Positions 6,332-7,398 of a DNA stretch of 7,398 nucleotides are shown piece after piece. The notes under the pieces were generated by a model. The model saw only the letters and a program-made list of their open reading frames with translations. It did no database searches and had not been told where the DNA came from. Made by a program: the position numbers and the translations under genes. This stretch comes from Euryarchaeota archaeon UBA220 (GTDB taxonomy: Archaea > Thermoplasmatota > Poseidoniia > Poseidoniales > Thalassarchaeaceae). Positions within the stretch are counted from its first letter, which is position 1. Each line of letters opens with the position of its first letter. The stretch lies in NCBI GenBank assembly GCA_002501885.1, contig DAON01000051.1:1-7398 (forward strand). Direction: 5' to 3'.

Positions 6332-7398
6332 GTGAGCAACTCAAAAAAGGCTAAGCGGGGTATCCCTAGCAAGTCAGATTTCAATGCATGGTATCCTGCT
6401 ATAGTCGAAATTGCTGATTTAGTCGACAAGAGGTATCCAATCAAGGGAATGGATGTTTGGAAACCCTATGGTCTTGAATCCATGAATCTGATAGATGGCC
6501 TAGCTCGCCGAGAAATGTACAGAACCGGTCACGAGGAGCACCGATTTCCACTATTGGTTCCCGAGGACTTACTAGAGAAAGAAAATCGCTTGGTCTCTAG
6601 ACTAAAAGCTGCTAGAGCTGCTGGAGTCGACCCATCAGAACTCAGAATTGACGAAGAGGAATCAGGTTTCAAGAAAGAAGTTTACTGGGTCACCAAGGGA
6701 GGGGAAAACAAACTGGATATTCCCATGTTCCTAAGGCCGACATCTGAAACACCAATGTACACAATGTTCGCCCTTTGGGTAAGAAGCCACGCAGATTTGC
6801 CACTGAAGACTTTTCAGATTGTAAACACTTTTCGTTATGAAACAAAACAGACCCGTTCTTTCATACGAGTCAGAGAGATCCATTTCTTTGAGGCTCATAC
6901 TGTTCATGCCAACAAAGAAGGAGCAGATGCACAAATCGAAGAGGACGCCGAAATGGTCCAAGCTATCCTACACGATTTATGCCTACCGAGCCTAGTTTCA
7001 AAAAGACCTGTTTGGGATACTTTTCCAGGCGCATGGTACACTAAGGCAGCCGATGTCATTATGCCTAACGGTAGGACACTACAGGTTGCAACATATCATC
7101 ACTACAAAGACCAATGGGCCAGTGCATTCGACCTAACTTACGAAGATTCTGATGGTTCTACGAAGCCTTGCCACCAAACCACATTTGGTATGTCGGAGAG
7201 GCTGTTAGGTGCAGTTGTTGGCATGCACGGGGATGATAATGGCCTCATCATGCCCCCGGCAGTTGCACCCATTCAAATCGTATTAATGCCGATTGCTCAG
7301 CATATTGATCCCAATGTTATCACGAAAGTTCGTAATTTGTCTATGGACCTGAAATCCGCAGGTTTCAGAGTGCAAGTCGATGAACGTGATATTAGACC
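6332..7398 (+). CDS. proS: Prolyl-tRNA synthetase, archaeal/eukaryal type, 3' end cut by window
   Basis: This enzyme charges tRNA-Pro with proline in the cytoplasm. The open frame gives 355 codons before the right edge. The class II core is clear: DFNAWY (16-21), KGMDVWKPYG (39-47), motif 1 region GHEEHRFPLLVPEDL (67-80), RPTSETPMY (135-143), motif 2 FRYETKQTRSFIRVREIHFFEAHT (spread over 167-190, with R168 and E170), and motif 3 GMSERLLGAVVGMHGDD (286-302). The anticodon-binding domain begins at about 313 (IQIVLMP) and is mostly outside the window. Compared with typical archaeal enzymes, a segment of roughly 15 extra residues lies at about 90-113, and the usual GTSH reads ATYHH (253-257). The GTG at 6332 is taken as the start because the conserved FxxWY segment begins at codon 17 and no ATG lies before it; no Shine-Dalgarno is visible. 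It follows coaBC by 44 bp, possibly in the same transcript. Confidence 0.93.
   Translation, partial: MSNSKKAKRGIPSKSDFNAWYPAIVEIADLVDKRYPIKGMDVWKPYGLESMNLIDGLARREMYRTGHEEHRFPLLVPEDLLEKENRLVSRLKAARAAGVDPSELRIDEEESGFKKEVYWVTKGGENKLDIPMFLRPTSETPMYTMFALWVRSHADLPLKTFQIVNTFRYETKQTRSFIRVREIHFFEAHTVHANKEGADAQIEEDAEMVQAILHDLCLPSLVSKRPVWDTFPGAWYTKAADVIMPNGRTLQVATYHHYKDQWASAFDLTYEDSDGSTKPCHQTTFGMSERLLGAVVGMHGDDNGLIMPPAVAPIQIVLMPIAQHIDPNVITKVRNLSMDLKSAGFRVQVDERDIR

Noticed and set aside
6163..6444. Small frames spanning the coaBC-proS junction on both strands
   Set aside because: They overlap the conserved C-terminus of CoaBC and the N-terminus of ProS in other frames, and their sequences show no motif.
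6731..6961. 76-residue minus-strand frame with several Cys
   Set aside because: Antisense to ProS motif 2; its Cys residues do not form a CxxC ribbon.

Overview
The window looks like compact, protein-coding chromosome from an archaeon. The best guess is a Thermoplasmatota lineage such as marine Poseidoniales (Marine Group II), at moderate confidence. The evidence is an isopentenyl phosphate kinase, an archaeal-type short-chain prenyl diphosphate synthase with a plain DDxxD motif, a KptA/Tpt1 RNA phosphotransferase with an N-terminal zinc site, an archaeal-style CoaBC, and an archaeal/eukaryal-type prolyl-tRNA synthetase. Two of the starts are GTG, and several genes show no Shine-Dalgarno sequence.

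Layout: on the minus strand at the left end, an isopentenyl phosphate kinase (start near 2140) is followed 17 bp later by one continuous reading frame that begins at 1319 and runs off the left edge. That frame joins a complete type I isopentenyl diphosphate isomerase to a prenyl (probably geranylgeranyl) diphosphate synthase with no stop between them. A good Shine-Dalgarno sequence and an ATG sit exactly at the domain junction (620-606). Then come a small zinc-ribbon protein (+, 2210-2539), KptA (-, 2540-3256), a FadA-like thiolase (+, 3292-4470), a membrane protein with a C-terminal zinc ribbon (-, 4467-5066), and a rightward pair: CoaBC (+, 5091-6287) and prolyl-tRNA synthetase (+, from 6332, cut by the right edge).

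The leftmost genes form a lipid-precursor module: isopentenyl phosphate to IPP (IPK), IPP to DMAPP (Idi), and IPP + DMAPP to longer prenyl diphosphates for archaeal membrane lipids. CoaBC supplies coenzyme A, which the thiolase uses. KptA and ProS concern RNA and translation. The two zinc-ribbon proteins have no assignable function. Strands alternate in the middle of the window, and the two tail-to-tail junctions have a gap of zero and an overlap of 4 bp. No tRNA, rRNA, CRISPR array, mobile element or long repeat was seen, and no non-coding stretch exceeds about 70 bp.

The observations most worth a second look are the Idi-prenyl synthase fusion with its possible internal translation start, and the apparent loss of the catalytic His in the decarboxylase half of CoaBC.
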